Source of the DNA: Oscillospiraceae bacterium
GTDB taxonomy: Bacteria; Bacillota; Clostridia; Oscillospirales; Ruminococcaceae
NCBI GenBank assembly: GCA_009781425.1
Contig: WQYC01000022.1
Location: 1 to 43,925 of the forward strand
Length of the DNA: 43,925 nt
Direction of reading: 5' to 3'
The position numbers were made by a program, and so were the translations under genes. The notes beneath the pieces are model-generated. The model did no database searches. It was not told the DNA's origin and saw only the letters and a program-made list of their open reading frames with translations. The first letter of the stretch is position 1; each line of letters starts with the position of its first letter. Shown here piece by piece: positions 31,692 through 41,500 of this stretch.

Positions 31692-32615
31692 TTATCTTTT
31701 TAATAATTCCTGCGCCTTTCCAAACATTTCTTCTATAATTTCTGCGGCAGTCTGCACCTTTTCAACCATTCCCGCAACCGAGCCGCAAAGGAAGCTGCCT
31801 TCCTCTATATTGCCGTCTACTGCGGCTTTTTTCAGCGCGCCTACTGTCATGCTTTCAAATTCTTCGGGAGTAATCCCGTCCTTTTCCGCCTGTACCAAAT
31901 AGCGCGAGAATTTAGTTTTAACACAGCGGCAGGGATGCCCTGTGAATCTGCCTGTTACAATTGTGTCCGTATCCTTGGCTTTTACTACCAAATCCTTGAA
32001 ATTCGTGTGAATCTGACATTCTTCGGCGGCTAAGAACCTCGTCCCGACCTGCACGCCCTCTGCGCCGAGCATTATGCTCGCGGCGATTCCGCGTCCGTCT
32101 GCGATTCCGCCCGCCGCGATTACAGGAACGCTGACCGCGTCAACTACCTGCGGCACAAGGCACATGGTTGTATTATCGCCGATATGACCGCCGCTTTCCG
32201 TGCCCTCGGCGATTAAAGCGTCCGCGCCGTTGCGCTCCATGCGCTTAGCGAGCGAAACACCCGGAACAACAGGAATCACCTTAATTCCCGCCGCTTTCCA
32301 CTGCTCCATGAATTTGCCGGGATTCCCCGCGCCTGTCGTCACGAACGCGACTTTTTCTTCTATTACCACCCGTGCCAAATCCTCGGCGTTCGGGGACATG
32401 AGCATGATGTTCACGCCGAACGGCTTGTCCGTTAAAGCGCGCGCCTTTCTTATTTCCTCGCGGATAATTTCTGCAGGTGCGTTTCCGCCTGCGATAATGC
32501 CTGCGCCGCCTGCGTTTGAAACTGCGGCGGCAAGCTTATGCTCGGAAATCCACGCCATTCCGCCTTGCAGAATGGGATACTTGATGTTTAATAATTCTGT
32601 GATTTTTGTTTTCAT
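31692..32615 (-). CDS. fabK: FMN-dependent enoyl-ACP reductase II
   Basis: About 307 residues from ATG 32615 (MKTKITELLNIKYPILQGGM), which has an AGGAGG ribosome site; the listed upstream frame lies in the repeat at 32626. Nitronate-monooxygenase fold: YPILQGGMAWIS, AGGNAPAEIIREEIRKAR, GAGNPGKFMEQWKAAGIKVIPVV, EGTESGGHIG, and VPVIAAGGIADGRGIAASIM, the FMN-phosphate region. Used instead of FabI by many Firmicutes for the last reductive step (established for the family). Confidence 0.93.
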   Translation of the reverse strand: MKTKITELLNIKYPILQGGMAWISEHKLAAAVSNAGGAGIIAGGNAPAEIIREEIRKARALTDKPFGVNIMLMSPNAEDLARVVIEEKVAFVTTGAGNPGKFMEQWKAAGIKVIPVVPGVSLAKRMERNGADALIAEGTESGGHIGDNTTMCLVPQVVDAVSVPVIAAGGIADGRGIAASIMLGAEGVQVGTRFLAAEECQIHTNFKDLVVKAKDTDTIVTGRFTGHPCRCVKTKFSRYLVQAEKDGITPEEFESMTVGALKKAAVDGNIEEGSFLCGSVAGMVEKVQTAAEIIEEMFGKAQELLKR

Positions 32616-32625
32616 GATTCCTCCT

Positions 32626-32708
32626 GTAGGGAACGCATTAATGCGTTCCGTATTTTTTTCAACTATAATGCGTTTCCGCATTTCGGAACGGATAAATCCG
32701 TTCCCTAC
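32626..32708 (-). repeat. GTAGGG double-hairpin repeat between fabH and fabK
   Basis: 83 bases. Same ends and arms as the 55-base copy at 30523, with about 27 extra bases (TATAATGCGTTTCC region) in the middle. It starts 1 base after the fabH TAA stop and ends near the AGGAGG site of fabK. Confidence 0.85.
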
Positions 32709-32709
32709 A

Positions 32710-33705
32710 TTACAATTCGATGATTACCGCGCCGTAAGTGAGTCCCGCACCGAAGCCTACGAAGCAGAGCTTCATGCCTTCTTTAAGCTTACCTGCTTTG
32801 TTCAGCTCGTCAAGGCAGACAGGCATACACGCGCTGGAGGTGTTGCCGTGAGCTTCAATGTTCGTGTAGACCTTGTCCATGCTGACGCCGAGCGACTTTA
32901 CAGCGGTTTGCACTATTCTGATGTTAGCTTGATGCGGAATAAATAAATCGATTTCGTCCACGTCAAGCCCCGCCTTTGCACAGGCGGCTTTCGCCGCTTC
33001 GGGCATCGCGTCTACCGCGAATTTATACACTTCCTTGCCGTCCATTTGCAAGAAGCAGGTTTTGTATTCTGTTTGTTTTTGTTCAGAATCATTGAACGGC
33101 AGGTTGTGCTCGTTTTCTTGCTTGTAATATAAAATCGGGTTTTCCGCGCTTACGCCCTTAGCTTTCATGCAGGAAACGAAGAGCTTATCGGCTCTTTCAA
33201 GCACAACAGCGCCCGCGCCGTCCCCGAAAAGCACGCAGGTCGCTCTGTCTGTGAAGTCCGCGTGCAGAGAAAGGCACTCGCTCGCTACAAACAAAATCTT
33301 GTTATATCCGCTGTACAGCAGTCCGCGAATCATGTCTAAGCCCGCGACAAAGCCCGTGCAAGCCATGTTTATGTCAAGGCAGGCGGCGTTCGCCGCGCCG
33401 ACAGCGTTCTGCACAAGGCAGGCGGTAATCGGGTAGATAAAATCAGGTGTGCTCGTAGAAACTACGATGTAATCTATATCCGCGGGGCTTACTCCCGCGT
33501 TTTCAAGGGCGCGTTTCGCCGCTTCGACTGCCATTGTATAATTCGGGTTTCCGCCGTTGTAATGCCGCGTTTTGATTCCCGTGCGCGTGAAAATCCATTC
33601 GTCGCTTGTATCTAATATTTCCGCTAATTCGTCGTTGGTGATTTTCATAGGCGGCGTGTAGCTTCCTGTGCCTATAATTCTGATTCCGCGCATATTATTG
33701 TTCAT
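32710..33705 (-). CDS. fabH: beta-ketoacyl-ACP synthase III
   Basis: Starts chains by condensing acetyl-CoA or branched acyl-CoA with malonyl-ACP (established). 331 residues. Active Cys116 in NMACTGFVAGLDM, His in FIPHQANIRI, Asn in EAHGNTSSACMP. An AAGGAG site lies 11 bases before the ATG (MNNNMRGIRI), a longer spacing than most genes here; the ATG 4 codons later is also possible. First gene of the fab/acc cluster, with its promoter at 33779-33807. Confidence 0.96.
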   Translation of the reverse strand: MNNNMRGIRIIGTGSYTPPMKITNDELAEILDTSDEWIFTRTGIKTRHYNGGNPNYTMAVEAAKRALENAGVSPADIDYIVVSTSTPDFIYPITACLVQNAVGAANAACLDINMACTGFVAGLDMIRGLLYSGYNKILFVASECLSLHADFTDRATCVLFGDGAGAVVLERADKLFVSCMKAKGVSAENPILYYKQENEHNLPFNDSEQKQTEYKTCFLQMDGKEVYKFAVDAMPEAAKAACAKAGLDVDEIDLFIPHQANIRIVQTAVKSLGVSMDKVYTNIEAHGNTSSACMPVCLDELNKAGKLKEGMKLCFVGFGAGLTYGAVIIEL

Positions 33706-33720
33706 TTTTTACATTACTCC

Positions 33721-33749
33721 TTGATTTTAGTCGCGAAATCGTTTATAAT
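33721..33749 (+). promoter_or_regulatory. promoter of fabD-aroE
   Basis: TTGATT (33721-33726), 17-base spacer, TATAAT (33744-33749). Predicted start near 33756. The same -35/-10 pair as the acpP promoter. It reads into the fabH promoter. Confidence 0.65.
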
Positions 33750-33778
33750 TATAATATTGTATATTACCACTCTTTACC

Positions 33779-33807
33779 ATTTTACCCTTATTTTTCAACT
33801 TTGTCAA
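33779..33807 (-). promoter_or_regulatory. promoter of the fabH operon
   Basis: Minus strand TTGACA (33807-33802), 17-base spacer, TAAAAT (33784-33779). Predicted start near 33772, leaving a leader of about 65 bases. Three TTACC words (33764, 33774, 33782) lie between the two opposing promoters and might be an operator. Confidence 0.7.
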
Positions 33808-33842
33808 TAAAAACTTTCAAAAGAAAGGCGGAAACCCACATT

Positions 33843-34766
33843 ATGACTAAAATTGCATTTTTATTTTCGGGACAAGGCTCGCAATATGCCGAGATGGGCA
33901 AGGAGCTTGTCGAAAGAATTCCCTGCCCTGCCGATTTGCTCGAAAAAATCGAGAAAGGCGAGTTTGAAAGCACTGCCGTGGTTCAGCCTGCTGTGTTTGC
34001 AGTCTCCTGCGCCGCTTTGCAGGCGGCGCGCGAAGCAGGGATTTTTCAGGCAGTAGCTAATCCCCACAGCATAGCCGTGGGGGGACATTCACTCGGCGAA
34101 TACGCCGCTTTGGTCGCTTGCGGAGCGATTACGCTTGAAGACGGCTTTAAACTGCTCGAAATCAGAGGTGAAATCATGCAAAAAGCCGCAGAAAACCCCG
34201 AAAACAAAGGCGGCATGGCGGCTGTGCTCGGCTTGGACAACGAAGCTGTTGAAGCGGCTTGTGCTGAAATTACAGGCGGCGGCGATTATATCGCGGCGGT
34301 GAATTACAACTCGCCCGGGCAAATCGTAGTCGCGGGAACTGAAAACGCGCTCACCAAAGCCGAGGAACTGCTCAAAAGCAAGGGCGCGAAGCGGGTTTTG
34401 CGGCTTGCAGTTGCGGCGGCGTTTCACTCGGAGCTTATGAAAAACGCGGCAGAGGAATTCAAAGCGCGGATTGCAAATTTTAACTTCAAAATGCCCGAAC
34501 TGCCTTTCTATTCAAACGTAACAGGCGCGGTTCTTGAGGATTCCGCTTTCTCGAATATGCCCGACTACTTAGCGCGACATATTTGTTCGCCCGTGCGCTT
34601 CGCTGACCAGCTTTTTGCGATGGAAAAAGACGGCTTTGAGGCCTTTGTTGAGCTTGGTCCGGGTAAGGTTTTATCGGGGCTTGTCAAAAAAACTCTTCCA
34701 AATGCAAAGGTCTGCAACATTGAGGACTTAAAGTCGCTTGAAGCCGCGAAAGAAGCGTTATTATGA
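33843..34766 (+). CDS. fabD: malonyl-CoA:ACP transacylase
   Basis: Loads malonyl groups on ACP (established). About 307 residues from ATG 33843 (MTKIAFLFSGQGSQYAEMGK); the TTG at 33801 would start inside the opposing promoter and is rejected. GQGSQ, then GHSLGEYAALVA with the active Ser, and AAFHSELM with the catalytic His. An AAGGCGG site lies upstream with rather wide spacing. It overlaps aroE by 4 bases. It is split from the fabHKGF cluster and divergent. Confidence 0.96.
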   Translation: MTKIAFLFSGQGSQYAEMGKELVERIPCPADLLEKIEKGEFESTAVVQPAVFAVSCAALQAAREAGIFQAVANPHSIAVGGHSLGEYAALVACGAITLEDGFKLLEIRGEIMQKAAENPENKGGMAAVLGLDNEAVEAACAEITGGGDYIAAVNYNSPGQIVVAGTENALTKAEELLKSKGAKRVLRLAVAAAFHSELMKNAAEEFKARIANFNFKMPELPFYSNVTGAVLEDSAFSNMPDYLARHICSPVRFADQLFAMEKDGFEAFVELGPGKVLSGLVKKTLPNAKVCNIEDLKSLEAAKEALL

Positions 34767-35494
34767 AGAAGTTCGGACTTATAGGCAACCCGCTCGGTCA
34801 TTCGCTGTCACCGCTGATTCACAGCGAAATTTTGAAGCGGACAGGCTTTGACGCTGATTATTCGCTGTATGAAATTAAACCCGAGGAGTTCGGCGTTTTG
34901 GCGGCTTTAGACGGCTTCAACGTGACGATTCCGTACAAGGAAACTATAATTCCTTTTCTTGATAAGCTTGACGAAAGCGCGGTTTTTGAAAATAATGGCG
35001 CGGTCAACTGCGTAAAGGACAAAATCGGCTACAACACAGACGTTTTCGGCTTTGAAAAGGCGATTGAAGCTCTCGGCGCGGACTTGGGCTCGCGGGTGTG
35101 TCTGCTGGGTCACGGCGGCTCGGGCAAGATGATTGCGGACAGGGTGCGAACTGCGGGCGGCGAGCTTACAATCGCAGTCAGAGACAGCATTTACGCGCTT
35201 GGCGGCGAGTTCGACCTTTTAATTAATTCAACGCCTGTTGGTATGCACCCGAACGTCAAGGACTCGCCGATAGATTTTGAAAACATCAGCGCAAAGTATG
35301 TGCTTGATTTAATTTACAACCCCGCCGAGACGAAGCTGCTCTCGCTTGCAAAGAAAAAAGGCGCAAAAATCATGAACGGCTTAATAATGCTCGCTTGGCA
35401 GGCAATCAAGTCACACGAAATATGGTACGGCGGAAAAATTTCCGAACAGGACGCCGATGAAATTATACAAAAAATAACCGCTTCACTTTCGTGA
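34763..35494 (+). CDS. aroE: shikimate dehydrogenase
   Basis: NADPH-dependent reduction of 3-dehydroshikimate in aromatic amino acid synthesis (established). 243 residues, shorter than the usual 270-290. Motifs: GLIGNPLGHSLSPLIHSEIL (substrate), GFNVTIPYKETI with the catalytic Lys, GAVNCVKDKIGYNTDVFGF, LLGHGGSGKMIAD (cofactor, in place of GAGGAA) and NSTPVGMHP. It overlaps fabD as ATGA. Its stop codon is inside the terminator stem. Confidence 0.92.
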   Translation: MKKFGLIGNPLGHSLSPLIHSEILKRTGFDADYSLYEIKPEEFGVLAALDGFNVTIPYKETIIPFLDKLDESAVFENNGAVNCVKDKIGYNTDVFGFEKAIEALGADLGSRVCLLGHGGSGKMIADRVRTAGGELTIAVRDSIYALGGEFDLLINSTPVGMHPNVKDSPIDFENISAKYVLDLIYNPAETKLLSLAKKKGAKIMNGLIMLAWQAIKSHEIWYGGKISEQDADEIIQKITASLS

Positions 35495-35506
35495 AGCGGT
35501 TATTTT
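35471..35506. terminator. bidirectional terminator between aroE and the giant gene
   Basis: AAAATAACCGCTTCAC pairs perfectly with GTGAAGCGGTTATTTT (16 pairs), loop TTTC. A-rich on one side and T-rich on the other, so it works in both directions. It includes the aroE stop and lies 8 bases after the end of the convergent 2018-residue gene. Confidence 0.9.
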
Positions 35507-35514
35507 ATTGTGAT

Positions 35515-38500
35515 TTAGGGGATTTCTTTAATTACTCCCGCAACGAGTCTAAGAATATTGAGTGCGTCACTTGTAGCTACTTCGCCGACTTTACCGTTTG
35601 CGACATACAGTTGTATGGAATTGAATTTGCTAATTCCCGCAACGTGCCGCAATAGTGCTAATGCGTCGCTCGTATCTACTGCGCCTGTTCCTGTTATGTC
35701 TCCGGTTTTAAAGACGAGTGCGAGGTAGTCGCCTGTCTGCGTGATGTTCAAGGTTGCGTTGCCGTTTGTGCCGACCTTTGCACCTGTGACGAATTCAAGC
35801 TGTCTTGTGGTTGTGTTGTATCTCACAAGCACCGCCTGCTGTCCTACGACCGTCGTCCCCGCGTTCAATGTAAAATTGCCTGTGGAATTGATTCTGAGCA
35901 TATGCTTGGGGATATTGTTGTTGATTGCATTAATTGTAGCAGCCGGTACTGCGAAGTCGTTCGGGCGTGTCGTTAATACACCGTTGGAAACTGCCGTCCA
36001 TTGAGCGTGAAGTGTGGTGTTTGCTTGGAATACGAAGGATGTAAGATTACGCTCTGAGCCGCCTGTCGCCGCTGTATACCAGCCGTCGAAGGTAAAGCCT
36101 GCTCTTGTCGGGTTTGCGGGTCTTTGGTTTGCCGCTAATATACCTGTATCCTGCGTTGTGCGGGTGATATTCGCCGCGTTGCCGTTTATATTACCGCCCT
36201 GAAGGTTAAAGGTGATTGTGCGGGCCTCGGTGGGGGTACCGCCGCCAGGTCCGTCGCCGCCGCCGCCGCCATCTCTTGAAAGTTCACGGGTTGCCACAGG
36301 GCTTGCCACGCCGTTCACAACTACGACCGCTCTGACAGTTATTGAACCGCTTGCCGGCAGATTAATGCTGAATGGAGCGGAGTAAAGCGTACCTGATGTC
36401 GCTGTGGGGTTTGTTGCGGTGGTGGTATAGCGTATTGTCGCGCCTGCAGGTGTGCCTGCGGGTGGAGTTAATGTTATGGTTCTTGAGTTGCCTGTACCGC
36501 TTGGAGTGATTGTAGGAGCTCCGACTCCTGCGCTGTTAACCGAAACGCTTACGCTTACTGCCAGCGAAACATTATTGGGGTTAGCAATACCGCTCGGTAA
36601 AGGTGTATTCACTGTTCCTGCGATTAAAATATTGGATTGCGCGTTTTTATTATTCGGGTCATACGAGCTTGCCGCAACATTCCACGTTACGGCTGCCACT
36701 TCAGAGCCTCCGTTTGTGTTTATTGCAACAGTACTGGGTAAACCTAATCCCACTGCTGTCTTTGGCACACCGTTTATGATTCCCGTAATTGATGCCGGCT
36801 GGGTAATACTTTCGAGTATTTTAAGAGGGTCGAAAACTGTAATAGTTGCTGTGTCGGTTTTTGTAATATCAGCAGTTGATATTGCGGTGACTGTGAGCGT
36901 GGTTGCTGTTTCATTGGTACCTATCGTCAATATTCCGCTACTGGTGATTGATGTCCCTCCGCCCGCAACTCCGCCGGTAACTCCCCAAGTTACACTCTGC
37001 GGTGCGTTCGTTCCGGAAACAGCTACGTTGAACTGCCGAGCATTCGCGCTGCCTCTTCTCATTGTTGCTTCATTAGGTGTGATTTTTACACTGTCAATAG
37101 TTACTGTAACCACACCCGCTTTTACGGTAACAGTCACACTATCGGATATAAGCGGATTATCTGTAGAAGTTGCGGTTACGGTGAGAAGTGTTTCGCCTTC
37201 TTCATCTGCACCGACAGTCAGTTGTCCCGTTGTTGCATTTATTTGAGTTTCGCTTGATGCTCCCCCTGTAACTGACCATATAACAGCAAATTGGTTGGGG
37301 TCGTTTTTACCGAGAACAGTCGCTCTGAATCCGAACGATGTTCCTCTTTGCACGTCTGTGTTGCCGGGTGATATTTCAATACTTTCTACTATAGGCTGAA
37401 GAGGCTCCCAAACTGCCGTTATGGTAACATTGTTTCTGGGCATTATAAATGTTGTAGACGAGCTGAATCTATTTGCCAAAGTAACTCCCGGGCTTGCGGT
37501 AGTCCACTCTTTAAATTGTTGATTCGGCGGCGGTGTTCCTGCCGAAATAAAGACTGTTTGACCATCTTCATAATCACCTCCGCCTGTACTGCCTGCGCCT
37601 GCGCCTGCAAGAGTCACAGTACTCACCTGAGGAGGTTGAAGCTCTGTCCACTTCGCCCAGAATGTAACGGCTGCCGTTACATTTGTAACAGGGAATGTTG
37701 CAGGAATCGTAAAGGCAGCATCTCTGAACCAACCGTCGAACTTAAATCTTTCGCCTCTGCTGATTGCCGCAGGTGCAGCAATGGTTCCGCCGTTAATTAC
37801 GCCCACCTGTCTCGGTGCCGGAGTTCCGCCGCCTGCGTTCCATGTTACAATATGACCTTGCTCAAATCTTGCCGTAAATGTCCGCGTTCCTGTTATGGCA
37901 GGAAGAGTGTATTCTTCATCTCCGCTTACTTTTACGTTAAGTTCGTTGTACCAACCCTCGAAAACGTATCCCGGAGTCGTCGCAGTCGCTCTCAGAACAG
38001 CTTTATCACAGCCGTCAGCGTGCCAGCCGCCGCCCGTAGCTCTGCCTTGAATCGCGGAGCTTGCCGTAATTAAGAAAGACGGCTTCTCATTATCAACAGT
38101 AACTGAGAAATCTTGGAATACTCTATTGTCAAATGCTGATATAGCTCTTATAACTATCGGATTGACATCTTCCAAAGCATTTATTATCAGCTCGCCTTTT
38201 GCGTTTATTCTCGTTCTCGGGTCGCTTGTATTACTTACAATCCTCCAAAGTACGTCCTGCGGAGGGTTATTCGTTCCGTTGACGACGGCAGTGTATTGCT
38301 GTTGTCTGCCTTTTTGAGGCGGACAGCAGGTGTTTCCTTGAATTATCTGCACACCTGTCACTGTAGGTGCCGGCGATGTAGTATCGGTAACTACCAAACT
38401 GTATGTTCCCGAGTTTGCAACAGGGTTAGCACTGGCAAGACCGGCAGCAGTTCTCGTTCTCCGATAAATTTCAATGTAATAAGTCCCTGCTGGCCTATTC

Positions 38501-41500
38501 GTCAGAGTTCTGCCTCTAATGGGCATATTAGTCTCTATAGCTCCGCCGGTGACAGCTGTGGTGTCGTTCCCGCTGTATATTCTGATGCCGAGAGAACCGG
38601 TAGCCATCGGTATAGGAGTATCTGCGGTAAACAGATTAATTATCAAGTCTCCGGGTTGCGCTAATTCATACTTATACCATTGAGAGTGAATATTCCAGTT
38701 TCCGATTAGGGTACCCCCCGGGAGCACTGTATGCGGGTGATTCATTAAACCTACCATAGGCTGCGAATGTCTTATATCCTGTGCGTTAGCGCGAGTATTT
38801 ATGCCGGGGTTGTTAGTGTTTTGCGCCGGTGTGAAGCGTGCTTCTAACATATACGTACCGGCTTGAGCCGAGTTGTGCCCGTCCCACGGGTCTTGGGGAG
38901 TTCCCATAGGTATTGGTCTTTTCTCGATGACGAAATAATAAACACCCGGCAACTCTAAATCTCTGTAGTGTTTATTTGTTGCGGCAGATACAGAGAAGGA
39001 AGCACTGTGGAACTGAGTACCCAATCCTGCTTGACCTTCAATTTCGCGATACCATTTTATATCTATAGGATGGTTGGTATTATGGTGCGACAATCCTCCG
39101 AAAACAAAGGGATGACTAATGTCTACCTCTACTCTGCCCGGCTCGGTGATTACAATCCTGAATACGTCTCTGTCATCGGTGAGGCTCAGCATTGCATTTA
39201 CCTTGTGAAGAGCAGTGGAGTCGGTCGGATGGAACAGCAAATCGGCGTTATAACGCTCGTTATTCGGTTCATTTTCATTGACCGGGAATGGCTGCATTAC
39301 TGCGCTGATTTCGTAAATCCCCGAGTTATTATTGTTGATTTGGCGGTTATCCATTTGAGTTTGGGTTGCAGTTCTGTCGCCGCTTGTGCCTAATGCACGG
39401 TTTCTTTGCCTCAGCTCAATCTGGTAAGTGCCCGGCTCTACTGCATAGTGATATTCCTCAAAATTGAATCCTGACGTTGTGTCAGCTTTTGCGGTCGTGT
39501 AAGCAGCTATTATTGGTGGAGAACCCGGAACATTACAACGCACAAGTAAATCTACACCTTGATTCGGCAAACCACCTTTATTGGCGCTTCTTGCAGTAAC
39601 CGCTAATATACCGGCTTGTGTTACTTGATATTGATAAATATCTCTGTGCGTAGTAAAACCGTCATCGTCAACACTGATTAAACCTGTCGCAACATCACCG
39701 AAGCCCATAGACCTGATTCCGGGAGAAGCTAAATCGTTAAAAACTCTGGCACCGCCTGTAAAGGCCGTAGATGCGTTTTCAAAGCCCAGCGTCAGGCTAT
39801 ATTTTCCTGTATTTTGTGTAGTGTCAGTTATATGACCTCTTCTGCGCACTTCCAAATAGTAGGTGCCCGCTGCAAGTCCTACTTGGGTATTATATGAACT
39901 GTCGGAAGTGCCTCCTAAACCGGCGACGGCGATGGCGATACCTGTGCCGCTGATAATCTCTCCGTCGGAATTACGCCATAACAAGCTCGGCGGCGCTGCA
40001 CTGCCGGTTCCGATTCCGCCTTGCCCGGGATGTATAGTCGCACCGGGAAGGTTTGCAGGGTTAACGCGAGCGCTATTAGCGGTGTTTGTGGAGTAAGCAG
40101 ACACAGGGCTTTTCAGTTCTGCAGTGACTACGCCGCCGCCTGCCGGAACTTCAAATACATATACATCTGCAAAATTACGTGTGCTCAAAAAGCTGTCGTA
40201 AACATTTGTCCCGCCTGCTGTGAGGTTTATTTTAGTATGATACTGCGGTGCAACTGCAGGAGCAGTAATATCGAGGTAAGGGTCAATTGTGTTCGGGAAC
40301 GCAAGGTTTATCTTCCTGTCAGCCGATAAGCCTTCATGAGGGAGAAACTCCGTGCGTAAGCTGTATGTACCTGTAGGATTAACGTTAGCTGTTTGTGCGG
40401 CGTTGCTGATTTGGATATAGTTTTTGCCTGCTTCTAAGTCTAAAACAGCAACATACGGTGCGTTAATCCAAGTGCTGGCGACGAGAGCAGAGGGAACAGG
40501 GTGCTGAGACCAGTGGGCAGCTACAGGAGGTCCTGCCACAAGTCCTACCGGATTTCCTGCCGTCATAAGCACCGTAGAGCTATTGAAGGTATTTCCTCCG
40601 GCACGCGCTTGTATGCGTAAACCGCGATAATCAATAGCGTCTTCATCGATGGGCATATATCGTCCGTTATCCGCCTGAGCGGTGCCTTCACCCATGCTGC
40701 TGCGGAATCTCGAAGCACCGTTATGACCTCCCGCCATATAAACTGTCAGTCTGCCGGGTGTTTCTAAATCAAGCTCGTACACGTGACCGACAGCATCAGC
40801 AGTTGAGGTGCCTGTCATTTCACTCAGAACTGTTACGCCGGGTACTATTTCTATCGGAGAGGAGGCTCTGTTATCTGCGTCTGTTCCTTCGATAAAGTAT
40901 TCGGCGATTATATTATAAGTACCTGTGTTTGCACTTGTTTGGGTTCCTTCTAAAGCTTCAATTTCTATTCTGTATTTTCCTGCCGCTAAATTATTTATTT
41001 CAAAAAATAACGGGTCAGAGCATACGCCGGTGCCGCATTTGTGGACGCAAGGCTGCGGCTGGCATTCAGGGTTTTCGGGGGGACACTGACAGTAGCACCA
41101 TCCGGGTATGCTGTTAATCTGTTGCGGGATTATTATTGGCTCTTTATTATATGATTGAACGATGCTGTTATTTGAATCCCTTAATGTAAAAGTAGCACCT
41201 AAACCATTTCTGGCAGGGTCACCATCAGGCTTCGTAAGGTCGGCAGCTGCCCATGACGGCAACGCGCTCGTATCTCTCCATCCCGTAGTTAAGCGCGGAA
41301 TATCAATTTCTATTCTCAAATCGCCGGGCACCTTTAAATCTATTTCAAAGATGTTGGTTCCGATGTTTTCTCCTAATCCCGGATAAGACAAAGCGCTTTC
41401 GGGGTTGTTAGGGTCAGTCGGAAAGCGCGCCTTCTCATTGAACGGCAATATTCCGTAATTTCTTTCAGCATCGTTCGCCGATGCCGTGAGCACAAGCTCA

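Noticed and set aside
33764-33786. CRISPR-like direct repeats
   Set aside because: Only five-base TTACC words with 8-10 base spacing; no array or cas genes.
36452-37246. 264-residue hydrophobic plus-strand ORF
   Set aside because: Antisense to the Thr/Val-rich Big-type repeats of the giant gene; such repeats read backwards look hydrophobic.
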